A stretch of 37,500 nt of DNA from Zygnema circumcarinatum (lineage: Eukaryota > Streptophyta > Zygnematophyceae > Zygnematales > Zygnemataceae): positions 124,614-162,113 of the forward strand of contig CM074812.1 in assembly GCA_037447605.1 (NCBI GenBank), written 5' to 3'. The translations under genes and the position numbers were made by a program. Under the pieces are notes generated by a model. It worked only from the letters and a program-made list of their open reading frames with translations, made no database searches and had not been told where the DNA came from. Positions 23,986 through 34,480 of this stretch are shown here, piece after piece (within the stretch, counting starts at the first letter, position 1; the number at the start of each line of letters is the position of its first letter).

Positions 23986-26900
23986 CTAAAAAACCGTAAG
24001 GAGGTTATTTTCATTCCCGTGGGAGTAGACAATGCGCCGGTGGGGATCAATCTGCCAAGTCCCATCTACGATGAACTTAATCTGCAAAACCATCCAAGGT
24101 CGCATGTCATTCACACATTCAAAACACATTTTACATGAGAGTTCCTCCACTGCAAACAAAAAATCATCTAGATGAGCGTAGCTGGAAGGAGGCATGAACA
24201 AGTGAGCAAAAATGAACCTTCGACATGGAAATGCAGCGAAGACTGTGGCTGAAAGTGCTGGCATGTTCGGAATTGGTTTGAAAGGTGCTCTTGCGAAGGC
24301 TGGGCTGGGAAACGTTAGAAGTGAAGTGAAAACGGCCCTTGTGACCACAAATAGGTAAACGAAACCTGGGCCACTCTAATGTCTTCTTGGAAGCGTACCT
24401 CATAATTTCCTGGTTGAAGTTGTAACGTTGTCACAAAAACTCCCGCATTTGACTTTTCCATTTTTATCTGCATTACATAAGGGGGCTCATTAGAAGCAAC
24501 ATTTTCAGCCATAAACATGTGGCGAGAAAAGTCTGCACTCAAGTCAACAAATCAATAGGAAATGCAATCCTGAAGCCAATCAGCCTGACGGACGAACTGG
24601 TTGTAAGCAAATTGGCTCCACCTGATTGGTCCAGTTGTCAAACGATCCCGTCAGCAAAACGTCTGTTCCAGGATTTGGCCATACCACCCGCACAGGACGG
24701 ACGGACAGATATGGACGCATCTCCATGCCGGACTCTTCCTCAACCTCAGTTTCCCTGCACCTCGAGCAAGCATGGCAGGGACAGGTGTCAGGATCTCATA
24801 CGCCAGAACGACGGGACTTCACCGTTAGTTTGGATGTAGAGAAAACTTCCCCGCGAGTTGCCCCATGATACAGGAATTGCAGTTTTCCCCACCATCTTCA
24901 AGTGAACAGAAGGTCAATCCGTCTTAAAGCTGAGAAATGGAGAAGTCTCTTCCTGTAAATCTCACCGAATCCCAGCCGCCAGCTTTCCCTCCAGAGCCAT
25001 AACCTCCGCCCTTGTATTGCGAAGTTCTTGGCGTGTTCGCATAATTTCACTTTCTCGAAACTCTAAAGAATCTGTAACCTCGATAAGCTCCTTCACAGTG
25101 TCTACGCGAACCTGCGGACGGAGGACCCAATTACAGGTTGGAGGCGCCGTGAACTTAGTCACTTAGACATGAGAGTAGAAAAGGGAAACAAGCATACAAA
25201 GGACAGAAAACACTGAAGGGAAGAGCAAATCAATTTAGAACAAGGCATACATGTGCGCATTCGCATCTCGTTCTGAACGAAAATAGACCTGAGTTCAAAA
25301 CTTTTTGTCAGCAGCAGAGAAAAGGCGTTTCTGAGCATGCATGAGATTCCGTGCCTTGCCAATCCCACCTGCCGTGCATCCTCTTCGCTGTTGATGAGAG
25401 CCTCCCGACCGGACTGCAGAGCAGCGCGAGTGGCAGATAAAGACATCTCCAAAGCTCGTATGCGTTTGAGCATTGACAAGCCCCCTAACGCCGGCTTTTC
25501 ATCAGCTGCCCTGTTGGGAATTCCTGATGAATATTCCTCCCTGGAAGAGCCCAGAGCTTCTTGGGCCAATGGTGCACTTTGCGAAGCCAATTCGTCCTCC
25601 GTAACTGGTCGGTTCTGCTTCCTCCTTCTCCTCCTCCTCCTCGACCGAGGTTTGCCCATGTCGTCTCCATCGACAGCTGGACAGACAGAAGTTTGAAGAG
25701 AGCAGTGAGGCAAGAGAAATTACGCTGCGGAAAATGGAGCCGACCTGCTGGGAGTTGCGACCGTCGACATCATGTCGGGCTTCTCATGGGAGACCGAGAT
25801 GGAATTCAAAAAATTACCATTTTCAACAGAGAGGCGCGGGATGCTTGTCACCAAAACATGTCTCCCAAAAACCTGAGCCATTCGAGTACGCAAATGTGTC
25901 CTTAATGACGCCGAAAAGGATTGTGGGAAAAGCACAACCGATGCATTTCTATTAAAAAATCAACTAATCAGATGACATAACACTACAGATTTCATTAAGA
26001 CCTTGTGCTCCTCGTAAATCTATCACTCCAAGTCTGCTACATAAGAATAAAGTCTGCGTGAACCTGAAAGGTCTTGACGTGGCTTTATGCCAAGTGTCTG
26101 CCCGCCCAGGTTTTGGCTGAAGTCGTCGGTCCTTGCAGATGGGGCCGCATCTTGCCGTCTGCCAGAGGGCAGTGAAGGTCCAGTGACGCCCGTCCAGTCA
26201 AACATAGGAGGCACACTTTGGACGTTTGGTTCAGTTTCTTGTGTCGGAACGCTCCGTTGAAAACGATATTCCCTTTCTTGACGAGGTGAACCCTGGACTA
26301 GCACAGCCAGAAAGAGAGAACAGTCAGAAAGAGTATAATCACACGATGACGAGCGAGATGAGACATGCACTTGAGACACTACAAGACATACGTAAACCTC
26401 ATGTAGCTGCAATAAGGCCAGCTTTTTATGACTGTGAGATGTCGCCACCTCCAAATCGACGGTGCAAGGGAATAGTTTTTCAAGGAGTTCAAGTTGAATC
26501 CCTTATTCCTGACTTCTTACTCGCTGTGAGGTTTCATCTCTTTGTGCTACGACAAGTCTGCCCTAGATAGGTACAAATCAATAAACCATAACGGCAACAT
26601 TAGCGCCACCTGCATGCCAGCACCCTTCTTCTGCAGTATTTTAAAAGCTAAGGCACAGACTTACAGTTTGCCCACCTGTACTTGTTGGTCGCTGATCCCA
26701 AACAACTGAGCCACAATTTTCCAGCCTCCCCTTCGCTTGACAGCTGCATCCAAGTCAATTCTCCGTGCTTCTCGGAGTTCCTGCGAAGTCGGAAGCATAC
26801 TTGGGTGGCCAGCTATCGTATTGAACTCCTCCAACTCGCGTTTCAGATTCTCATCATTGGCCCAATACCCCTTTGGCTTATACCTTTTTCTGCATGCATG

Positions 26901-28688
26901 TGATTATATGACAAACAAATGAACCCGAGTGCCTTGAATACAGGGGAAAACAGAGCACGGATTGAAAGTAATGCGCAGAATGGGATGTGTTTCGGAAAGG
27001 GTTTGTCTTTTATCAAAGGCAACTAGAGCTGCATGTCAGGATTGTATGAATTAGACCATTAGACACGTTTTTGACTGCGGAGGGGATTGTTTCTTTTGCA
27101 TCTGTCACTCATCGGCCAGCACTACTTCGACCAACCTTTGACTGGTCTCATAAAGATACCTTCTTAATATTGTAACTCGAACATTGTGACACCACTTTGG
27201 GTTTCATCCTTCCTTTTCCAATTCTGCTATCATTTCTAAGTTCTTAACCAGCTGCCATTTCGGAAACGGATTTTGTAAATGAGGACAGCATCAATAAATT
27301 GCAGCTGGCAAATGAAAAAATAAATTGATGATCGCAGCACTTGTGCATACTTTGCAACCTACATAAAATGCGCAAGCATATGCTTTCAACTTGATCATTC
27401 CAGTAGCTACATGAGAATCTAAGGCACACAAAGGGCCACTCAGGAAAACACATTCTGATACACGGAAACACCCTCCCTCCCTTCCTCCCTCCACTGTCTG
27501 CATCCCTCCCAGCATTATGGGGAGGAAAAGAGCTGAAAATCGACAGTCGATTGAGTATCTTAAAACAAGTCTCAAGTCTAAAGAAGTCTTTCTCCCCAGT
27601 GACCAAGTGACCAGTTCACGACGCGCAGGATCTAGATGTAATGAGATTCCATACCTCGGCGATGTGGCATCATCAGCGTCAGCCGCTCCTTCAGAAGCCG
27701 AGCTTCCCTCAGCTCTACCCCCTTCCCTCCTACGTCGAATCTGTTCCAAAATCTCTGCCCTCCGTTCTGCTCGTTTGCTCCTGTCCGTTTGCCAAGCTGA
27801 ATCAGATAAGGAACTGCCGCTCTTCTCCTCCACAACAGGATCATTACTTGGTGAGGTAGAATCCTGCCGAGCCTTCCAGGTGTCGATGCTCCTGTCTGTT
27901 CGCCCTACTGAATCAGATAAGGAACTGCCGCTCTTCTCCTCCACAACAGCATCCTGACTTGGTGAGATAGTACTCTGCAAAGCCTTCCAGGGGTCAAATC
28001 CTAAAACATTGGCCAAAGAGAATGTTCTGCTTTTTCCTTCGTCGCCGCTCCTCCGCAGTTTTTCTGAGCTGGACGCTTTCCATCCAAACCAACTGTCATC
28101 TACATTGTCATCTCTGTAGTCAGGCGCCCTCTCAAAGGAGCTGCTCTGCTTGCGCTGTGCCGGGGATTCCTTCTCCCAGCCAATAGCCAGCCAACCCCCC
28201 TGCTTGAGAATTCCTTCCACCAGCTCAGTTCGCCCTGCACGCAGCAGCTCATCTTTTGAAGGAAAGACATCCGGTTTACCAGACCTCTTCATGAACTCGA
28301 AAACCTCCATTTCGAGGTCCAGAGACGTTTGCTTTGCCTTCGAGTCATCATTTGCAGCGGAGCATACGACCACTCTACGAGAGCCATGGCCAGAGAGGAC
28401 CAGCCATTGCGAGCTACCAGCAACATATTGCTGCCGACACTCCGCAAGCGCAGCACGATCAGTCTGATGAGCAGCCCAAGGCACAGGACTTATTCGAAGC
28501 AGAGACGTGTGGACGACGGCGCGTGGCTCAGACTGCAGCCCGCTTCGCCGCAGCAGGACGATGCAGTGCGCAGTGAAGGAGGAAGAGAGGGGCAACGCCG
28601 CGTCCCTCCGCGAGACGCGCGAGGCCTCTCCGCGGAGGCGGCAACCATGGCGGGGTGCCCGCCATGGTGGGAGGGCCGCGGCAGCCAT
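23986..28688 (-). CDS. FLO6/PTST2-like protein: transit peptide, GGW motifs, coiled coil, C-terminal CBM48; 8 exons
   Basis: Exons: 28688-27655, 26889-26676, 26292-26064, 25676-25369, 25111-24966, 24754-24622, 24467-24399, 24081-23986; 742 aa, all GT-AG and in phase. Residues 1-110 look like a chloroplast transit peptide (ending near RVVVCSA). Residues 125-171 match the FLO6 N-terminal motif (FPSKDELLRAGRTELVEGI, then GGWLAIGW). Residues 350-405 have the second conserved block (PKGYWANDENL, RRGGWKIVAQLFGI). A coiled coil follows in exons 4-5 (LRNTRAEVMALEGKLAAG). The CBM48 covers 665-742 (VVWPNPGTDVLLTGSFDNW, IKFIVDGTWQIDP, ENNLL) and keeps the starch-binding tryptophans. In plants these proteins bring starch synthase partners to glucan in the stroma and act in granule initiation. 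A 37-residue tandem duplication lies at 232-305. Confidence 0.9.
27781..28000 (-). repeat. 111-bp in-frame tandem duplication in the PTST2-like gene
   Basis: Two copies with a period of 111 bp (37 codons) encode residues 232-268 and 269-305. A 42-bp core is identical (27797-27838 and 27908-27949) and codes for VVEEKSGSSLSDS; the flanks have diverged (VGRTDRS against AWQTDRS). Confidence 0.93.
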
Positions 28689-28742
28689 TTCTCGGAGGGG
28701 GCCACCGCCATGGCTCCCGCGGACGCCCGAGGCGAAGGCGGA

Positions 28743-28836
28743 CATGTACGGACATGTACTGTATTGTACGAATATGTTCGACATTGTACGAATATGTCTG
28801 GCACTGTACGAATATGTTAGACCATACCGTACGGTA
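28743..28836. promoter_or_regulatory. Tandem GTAC-core motif array upstream of the PTST2-like gene
   Basis: Three 20-bp units (28763-28782, 28783-28802, 28803-28822) each carry (T/C)TGTACGAA. Read on the gene's strand, two units are TTCGTACAA, which fits the plant SBP-box consensus TNCGTACAA, and the third is TTCGTACAG. Two more GTAC words precede (28747, 28757) and a perfect 12-bp palindrome TACCGTACGGTA follows (28825-28836). The array begins 55 bp upstream of the start codon. Confidence 0.6.
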
Positions 28837-29040
28837 GCCAGCGCGCCCCGAATCTCCGACTCGAAACCCTTTTTTCATTGTCGAGTGGAGCATCCCAATC
28901 AGAAGTTGCCACGTGTATAGGACTGCACACGTGGCGAATTCTCATAGGAAGGCCCTGGAAACCGGTTTGTCACGCAAAGCGGAGAGCGTTGTTGTGCTAC
29001 ATGAGACTTGACCGCGGCTCATGGCAATCGCAAGCACTAG

Positions 29041-29071
<31 letters not shown>

Positions 29072-29292
29072 GAAGATGGTTGCCAATCCAGTCTCTTCTG
29101 AACAACAACATGGCATTAGGAAGAGCAAGACATGGTCTAAAGTTACATGTGTTCTCAGGCTTGGCATTGCAGTGGTCTAAAAACTCTAAAAACTCTAGCT
29201 GTATCAATCCTAAAACCTTAACCCTAAACCCAGACTGACACGAATCGTTCGTTACAAGCAGAGCCTGCGCATGGAGAGGGTTCACGTCCCCT
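28837..29292. other. Intergenic region between the PTST2-like and FKBP genes
   Basis: Contains an (ACA)10 microsatellite at 29041-29071 and, at 29217-29230, a CCCTAAACCC telo-box-like word. It should hold the PTST2-like promoter and the FKBP 3' UTR. No gene is seen. Confidence 0.5.
29041..29071. repeat. (ACA)n microsatellite
   Basis: Ten uninterrupted ACA units. Confidence 0.95.
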
Positions 29293-31400
29293 TTAGGATT
29301 GGTCTAACAGGACCACCTCTTGCACGCCGTTGATGGCTACCACGTCGACCTCGAAGACGAGGGGAGTCCCCGCCAACGGGTGGTTGGCGTCGATGCGTAC
29401 CGTGGTTTCATCCATCTGCTTTGCACATGCAGCCATTGATTAGAAATAAACTGCATTTCAACAAATGGGCAGTATACTAAGTCACTCAGTGACTGCTTTT
29501 CCTAAAACAGTGCTTTATGCATCAAGAGTAAAGGAATGTTTCAGGTTCTTTCACACTCACATCTACTATGACTGCTGGTTCTCCGTTTGCAAGCAGCACC
29601 AGGGAGCCTGGCTGTAAAGGTGACTCGTTTTGAGCCTCTGCCTCCCTCATTAATCGCTCAATCTCCTCGTGGTTTCTCGGAACATCGAACACGAAGTCCT
29701 CTCTCCTCTCGCCGGCTGTCGCCTAAACAAATCACTCCGAACTACCACCGTCAATCAAAATATAAAGGTGAAGGAGTATCTTTCTGGGTTTGAGGTGCAC
29801 TGGCCATTCGCAAAGCAATCTCTGAGCCCTGAAGCACATGCGAGCAAAGGAAAGAACTGGAAAGGAAACCAACCAATGAAAATTGCTTCCACGAAGTTAC
29901 AAAGGTACCTGAAAGACTCGTGTTTCACCGATGGTCAAGCCCCGCACTGCCGCGTCAAAGCCCTGCGTCAAGGGGGTGGCCTCAGCTATCAAACGACCTC
30001 AAATAGGCAGCATTTACATGGTCGATGAATTCAGATTCACCTTTGAATCAATTCAATCCACAGTAAGAGAGAAGGTGCATCATCATATGTCCTGAGAGAT
30101 GAAAGTACAGACATTAAGAACTACAGGACAAACAAGATGCTGTAAATAATAAAGGAACAAGAATTTAGGCCCAGTGAAATACAGTTATATGGAGCGGCAA
30201 CATCATATAACAAGCACAAGAAACTGAACATGGAAGAGACATATTAGAAGACTTAACTCCAAAAGAAACTGTAAATACAATGCAGAAATTTAAAAAGCAC
30301 AATTGTACGAAATGGTGGGACATTTGAGCCGGAAATTCATACTTGAAAAAGTGGGTTTCCCATCACGTTCCCGGCACCCACTTCAAAAGTTAACGGTTCT
30401 TTCCCCTCCGATGATTGCAACACCTGTCAGAGGATGCATGGCTGCCGCATATTTTAGTGGTCGAACTTGACAAGACAGAACATAGCACAAATCCATGCAA
30501 CAATGGACTGCTTCAAATTGCACGCAAAGATAATCATTAGTTTCAAGGAAGCTATTATGAAAGGAGAAGTTAATGCTCACCTCTCCAGACTCGGTTTTAC
30601 AACGAAAATGAGTGCTGACCATGTCTCCCACCTGAACTACCTGCGGCCCTGCATAAATCAATCGAAACAGTTTTATAAGTCACTTTCAGGAAAGCAGCTT
30701 AGCAGATTTATATGCATCAGCTGATGTTGTTTCATGTCTCTGGGCAGTAGGGAACGGACAACGACTTCTTTTTGGTTAAAAGACAGAGTATTTGTGGAAG
30801 AGATAAGTTTCGAACCTATGCGCTTTGAAAAAAATAAAATAGAAGGGTAGGACTGGATAAACGTGAAAATGAATTCATAGCAAGAGACAACCTATTGTAT
30901 TTGAATGTTTTACAATTAAGTAATGCATCTAGGAAGAGTAAAACTGGAAACCAAACACGCCCTCATATGCAGACACCAGCATAGCTAAACTCGATGGAAG
31001 TACCACGTTGCAGACATCAACCTGATAAATTTTCTTCCAAAAAAATCGTAAAACGTATGTAGAGGAAAAAAGAGAGGATTCTTGAACCTGCTGGTTGATG
31101 TTCAACAACTCCGCTGATGCAGATTGCCTCTCCTTCGAGCCCCCGCAATACCCGCAAAGCCCTGCAAACCTTCAGAGGTCCTTTCTCTTTCCCACTCTTC
31201 AGACAACGACTCTGCTCCCTCCATCCCTGCTCTCTCCTCTCCCTCAGTCGCGTCCTCCCGCCTTCTCCACCAAGCTTGCAGCTCGTTGACCTCCCCAGCC
31301 ATGGCGGCTGCCTGCAAGCACTCCCCTTTGAACTCTCTCCGCCAGCAGACGAGTAGGGCTGCCATGTGACTTGCCGGCTGGCAAACCCACAAGCAGCCAT
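29293..31400 (-). CDS. SlyD-like FKBP peptidyl-prolyl isomerase, predicted plastid, 6 exons
   Basis: Exons 31400-31088, 30648-30581, 30423-30343, 29962-29909, 29722-29561, 29415-29293; 801 nt, 266 aa, all GT-AG and in phase. The first 80 or so residues (MAACGFASRQVTWQPYSS, basic and Ser-rich) look like a chloroplast transit peptide. The FKBP half has VVQVGDMVSTHFRCKTESGE, EPLTFEVGAGNVMGNPLFQ and GFDAAVRGLTIGETRVF. An insert follows (VPRNHEEIERLMREAEAQ to LANGEPAVIVD) and the closing signature is RIDANHPLAGTPLVFEVDVV, as in SlyD-type FKBPs with an insert-in-flap chaperone domain. It would fold proteins in the plastid. The usual F-D pair of the FKBP catalytic pocket (GxVFDSS) reads GEVLQSS, so catalysis may be weak and the chaperone role dominant. 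It is divergent from the GH43-like gene. Confidence 0.87.
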
Positions 31401-31829
31401 CCTGTTTATGGTAGGTCGGGACTGCCACGTGTCTGCTCCAGAGACGAGCGGTGTGTAAGGGGAGCAGCTGGGAGCTTGCCAGCGCTTGACACCCTCAAGC
31501 TTCAGGATTAGGGTTTGAAATTGCTGCGAGCGGGAAGACGCTCCTCGTGTCAACGTCTCTGCGCTTCGCGCAGCTACTTTGGTGTCCTGTCAACGTCAGC
31601 TTTCTTTGTTCGTCACAAGTTTTAAGGCAGTCCTGCATATTATTTTATGCACGTACATATTCAGCAACAATGAATTTGTATTGTATCCCTCGGATATTTT
31701 AGAATATCAATAACTTAAGGTTAAGCTTGAAGAATCTTGAGAATTCCTTTCTTCTTTTGTTGTCCTTTTTTTTTGTTTTCTAAGAAACCGCTCCTTCTAT
31801 GCTTGTTGACCTGTAGAAAGATACCAGTC
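31401..31829. promoter_or_regulatory. Shared divergent promoter of the FKBP and GH43-like genes
   Basis: A 429-bp spacer between start codons. It contains a telo-box TTAGGGTTT (31508-31516; AAACCCTAA on the FKBP strand), an element common in plant promoters of growth and plastid-biogenesis genes. The half near the GH43-like gene is AT-rich. Confidence 0.5.
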
Positions 31830-33323
31830 ATGGCAGCAGCATTATTGTCGCTCACAGGAGTCAAATCTCCTCTCCTTTTACCGATTAGACTTGCGAACTC
31901 GACCAATTCAAGCGTCAAAAGGTTGCCAAGTAGCCACATATGCAGCCCTTTTATGCCTGTAACTCTGCGAGGCAGACATAAAAGGTTGAATTCGCTGTCC
32001 TGTCGCGCTGAGATCGAGAGTGGTGGGAATCTCAAGCTTTCTCCCCCTCAGCTTGATCACTCCCTTAAAGAAGGGTTAGTTTTCTCTACTATTGGTGAAG
32101 AATTCTGGGACTCGGGGGGTATAGGGGGGGCAGTTGTGAAGAGATATGAGAGCGATAACGAGGAACGGTGGTACATGTGGTATCAGGGATGGCATGAATT
32201 GGGACCAGACGAAAAAGTAGCAGAGGGGTCTGTTTCTCTTCCTGAAGCTTCTGGAGGTAGCAGCATTAGTGAGCAGAACAGCGATGGAAAATTTGTGAAA
32301 AGTTTGCCTTCTGCTTCGGTCGGCTTAGCTCTTTCTTCAAATGGGCTGCATTGGCGTCGGATCGATGAAATTCTGGACGGCAAAAGTGATGTTATGAAGG
32401 GAGCTGAGGGTATGGTGATGCAGCCGTCCCCAGATTGGTGGACTTTGGATACACATCATTGTAACGTATCTGATGTTCTTATTATGTCAAGCCAGAGAGT
32501 GAGAGCTCGAGCGGGAGTGTATTGGATGTTCTATGCAGGAGGCACAAGGGAAGAGGTTCCCTTGCCGAAGGACCTGGCAGACGAGGGGTTAGGGTTAGGT
32601 TTAGGCTTAGGAGCTGGGTCAGGGTTAGAGCTAGGATCGAAGCCGCAAGCTGGAGAATTGGTGGAAGGGTTGAGAAGGAGGCCTGGCCTTGCAATGAGCA
32701 ATGACGGATGGAATTGGGCGAGAATAGAAGGGGATCATCACAGTGGAGCTTTGTTTGATGTTGGAAAGGAGGGTGAATGGGATTCCCTTTATATTGACGC
32801 CCCTCAAGTTATATTCCACGAGCCTGGTGACATTCGAATGTATTATCACAGCTTCCATGAAGGAGTAGGCCGCTTCACAGTGGGGTTAGCACGCTCGAGG
32901 GATGGGCTGAAGTGGGTGAAATTAGGGCAATGTATATTCACAGGAGAGCAGAAGCCATTTGAGGCTCTAGGGATAGCCGCTCGCCAGGTTATCCCAGATC
33001 CGAACGAGAACGGATGCTATCTAATGTTCTACGAAGGAGTTGCATCTGACGGATCGAAAAGTATTGGGATTGCAAAATCAAAGACTGGATTATGGGAGTG
33101 GGAGAGGCTAGAAGGTGGTCCTGTGCTTAGTCCCTCTGCACAGGAGGGAGCGTGGGACTGCTGGTCTGTGGGCTCTCCCTGCGTAGTGGATATGGGAAAT
33201 GGGAAGTGGCGACTCTATTATGTTGGAGTTGGAAACGATGGGAAGCGCGCGCTGGGCATGGCAGAGAATGAAGGGGAAGGGTTGCTGTCATTCAGAAGAT
33301 GGAGGAACACGCTCGCTGATTAA
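31830..33323 (+). CDS. Five-bladed beta-propeller protein, GH43/GH32-like, predicted plastid
   Basis: Single exon, 497 aa, starting MAAALLSLTGVKSPLLLPIR. The first 70 or so residues are Ser/Arg-rich, like a chloroplast transit peptide. Five repeated blades each carry an aromatic strand: WYMWYQGWHE, VYWMFYAGGTREE, IRMYYHSFHEG, GCYLMFYEGVASDG, KWRLYYVGVGNDG. Most are followed by a SxxGxxW turn (LALSSNGLHWRRID, LAMSNDGWNWARIE, LARSRDGLKWVKLG). This fits the five-bladed fold of the arabinanase/levansucrase/invertase superfamily. I cannot place the three catalytic acids with confidence, so hydrolase activity and substrate stay open. A Gly-Leu linker (GLGLGLGLGAGSGLELGS) is coded by telomere-like repeats. 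An upstream in-frame ATG-less extension back to 31737 was not used because it is hydrophobic and starts at a non-ATG codon. Confidence 0.85.
   Translation: MAAALLSLTGVKSPLLLPIRLANSTNSSVKRLPSSHICSPFMPVTLRGRHKRLNSLSCRAEIESGGNLKLSPPQLDHSLKEGLVFSTIGEEFWDSGGIGGAVVKRYESDNEERWYMWYQGWHELGPDEKVAEGSVSLPEASGGSSISEQNSDGKFVKSLPSASVGLALSSNGLHWRRIDEILDGKSDVMKGAEGMVMQPSPDWWTLDTHHCNVSDVLIMSSQRVRARAGVYWMFYAGGTREEVPLPKDLADEGLGLGLGLGAGSGLELGSKPQAGELVEGLRRRPGLAMSNDGWNWARIEGDHHSGALFDVGKEGEWDSLYIDAPQVIFHEPGDIRMYYHSFHEGVGRFTVGLARSRDGLKWVKLGQCIFTGEQKPFEALGIAARQVIPDPNENGCYLMFYEGVASDGSKSIGIAKSKTGLWEWERLEGGPVLSPSAQEGAWDCWSVGSPCVVDMGNGKWRLYYVGVGNDGKRALGMAENEGEGLLSFRRWRNTLAD
32586..32636 (+). repeat. Telomere-like TTAGGG/TTTAGG repeat inside coding sequence
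   Basis: GGGTTAGGGTTAGG followed by TTTAGG, CTTAGG and two degenerate units, all read in frame as Leu-Gly pairs between blades of the propeller protein. Confidence 0.9.
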
Positions 33324-34084
33324 GGATGCAGGAAATGTCTTCCTGAATAGAAGCTAAATCGCTTGTAGACCTTTAAACAGGAATAGTGAACTTCTGAGGG
33401 GTATGTGAAACCGTTCTGCAGGATGAAGTGACATCTCCCAAATGTTGTGTTTTGCATCTCATGTGAGGACATGTGATGTATGTCGGAATAGTTTCAAAGA
33501 GAATGCTTCATATTACTGCATTTTCTTCCATATTGACAGCGTCAAAGCTTCCAAAAGGAAAACACCACTTTTGGACATAAAGTCAGATATTTCCAATTAA
33601 AAGAGAAGGGCCTGAAACATCATCGCCATCAGTAAACATGGGTGTGTTTATGTGAGAACGCACTGAACTTTTACTTTTGGTCTGCTTATGGCTTGAACTA
33701 GACTAACATTCGCATTGTTTGAGAACAATGACTTAGAGCCACAGACTGTCGACCATAACCCTCACTGCTCAAAACTGATGTTTGAAAGTTCGATTCAAAG
33801 TCAGTCAGTTGTTATGACCCGCAACAACAGTTCTATTTTTGAGCCATCTCGCAACTACTGTATAGCTGCAAATCAATAAGGTGCAGTAGCCTTGAGTACA
33901 TGGTGGCCACTAGAACGGTGAAGGGGGAAAACAAGCAGGCTGAAGAAAACCACAACCGCATCCCACTCGTACACAGCCCTCTGACGCCCATCCTAAGACA
34001 TTGTCTATGATTCGTAGATGGGAAAAAAGCAGAGACAGGAAGGGAATGGAGGGAGGAAGATAGTGGACAGCGAGTAGGAGTCGC

Positions 34085-34480
34085 GAGGGAGGCAGTGGCA
34101 AGGACAGCGACACATGAGGACGATGGGTGTAAGGAGAGAGAGGAGGGTGTGCCAACGCGGGTGGGGAGAGAGAGAGGGGTTGGAGAGAGGACAGAGAGAG
34201 TGCGGGGGAGTGGGAGAGCGAGAGAGGGAGGGCGAGAGAGAGTGTGGGGGGGAGCGTGGAGAGAGAGAGGGAGAGCGAGAGAGTGAAGGGAGAGAAGAGA
34301 GAGAGACAGGGGGGAGAGGAGAGAGAGAGAGAGCGGGGGGAAGAGAGGAGAGAGGGAGGGAGAGAGACAGAGAGAGTGGGGGGGGGAAAAGAGAGCGAGA
34401 GAGGGAGAGGGAGCGAGAGAGGGGGGGGGGAGACACGACAGAGTGGGAGGGAGAATGTGGGGAGAGAGAGAAAGGGATAG
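34085..34480. repeat. (GA)n-type purine tract
   Basis: About 400 bp of almost pure purine on the + strand (GAGAGA, GGGAGA, GGGGG), which could form triplex DNA or act as a GAGA-type element. Confidence 0.9.

Noticed and set aside
33784-33803. Possible tRNA T-arm (GTTCGATTC)
   Set aside because: The loop register is wrong and no D-arm, anticodon arm or acceptor stem can be paired around it.
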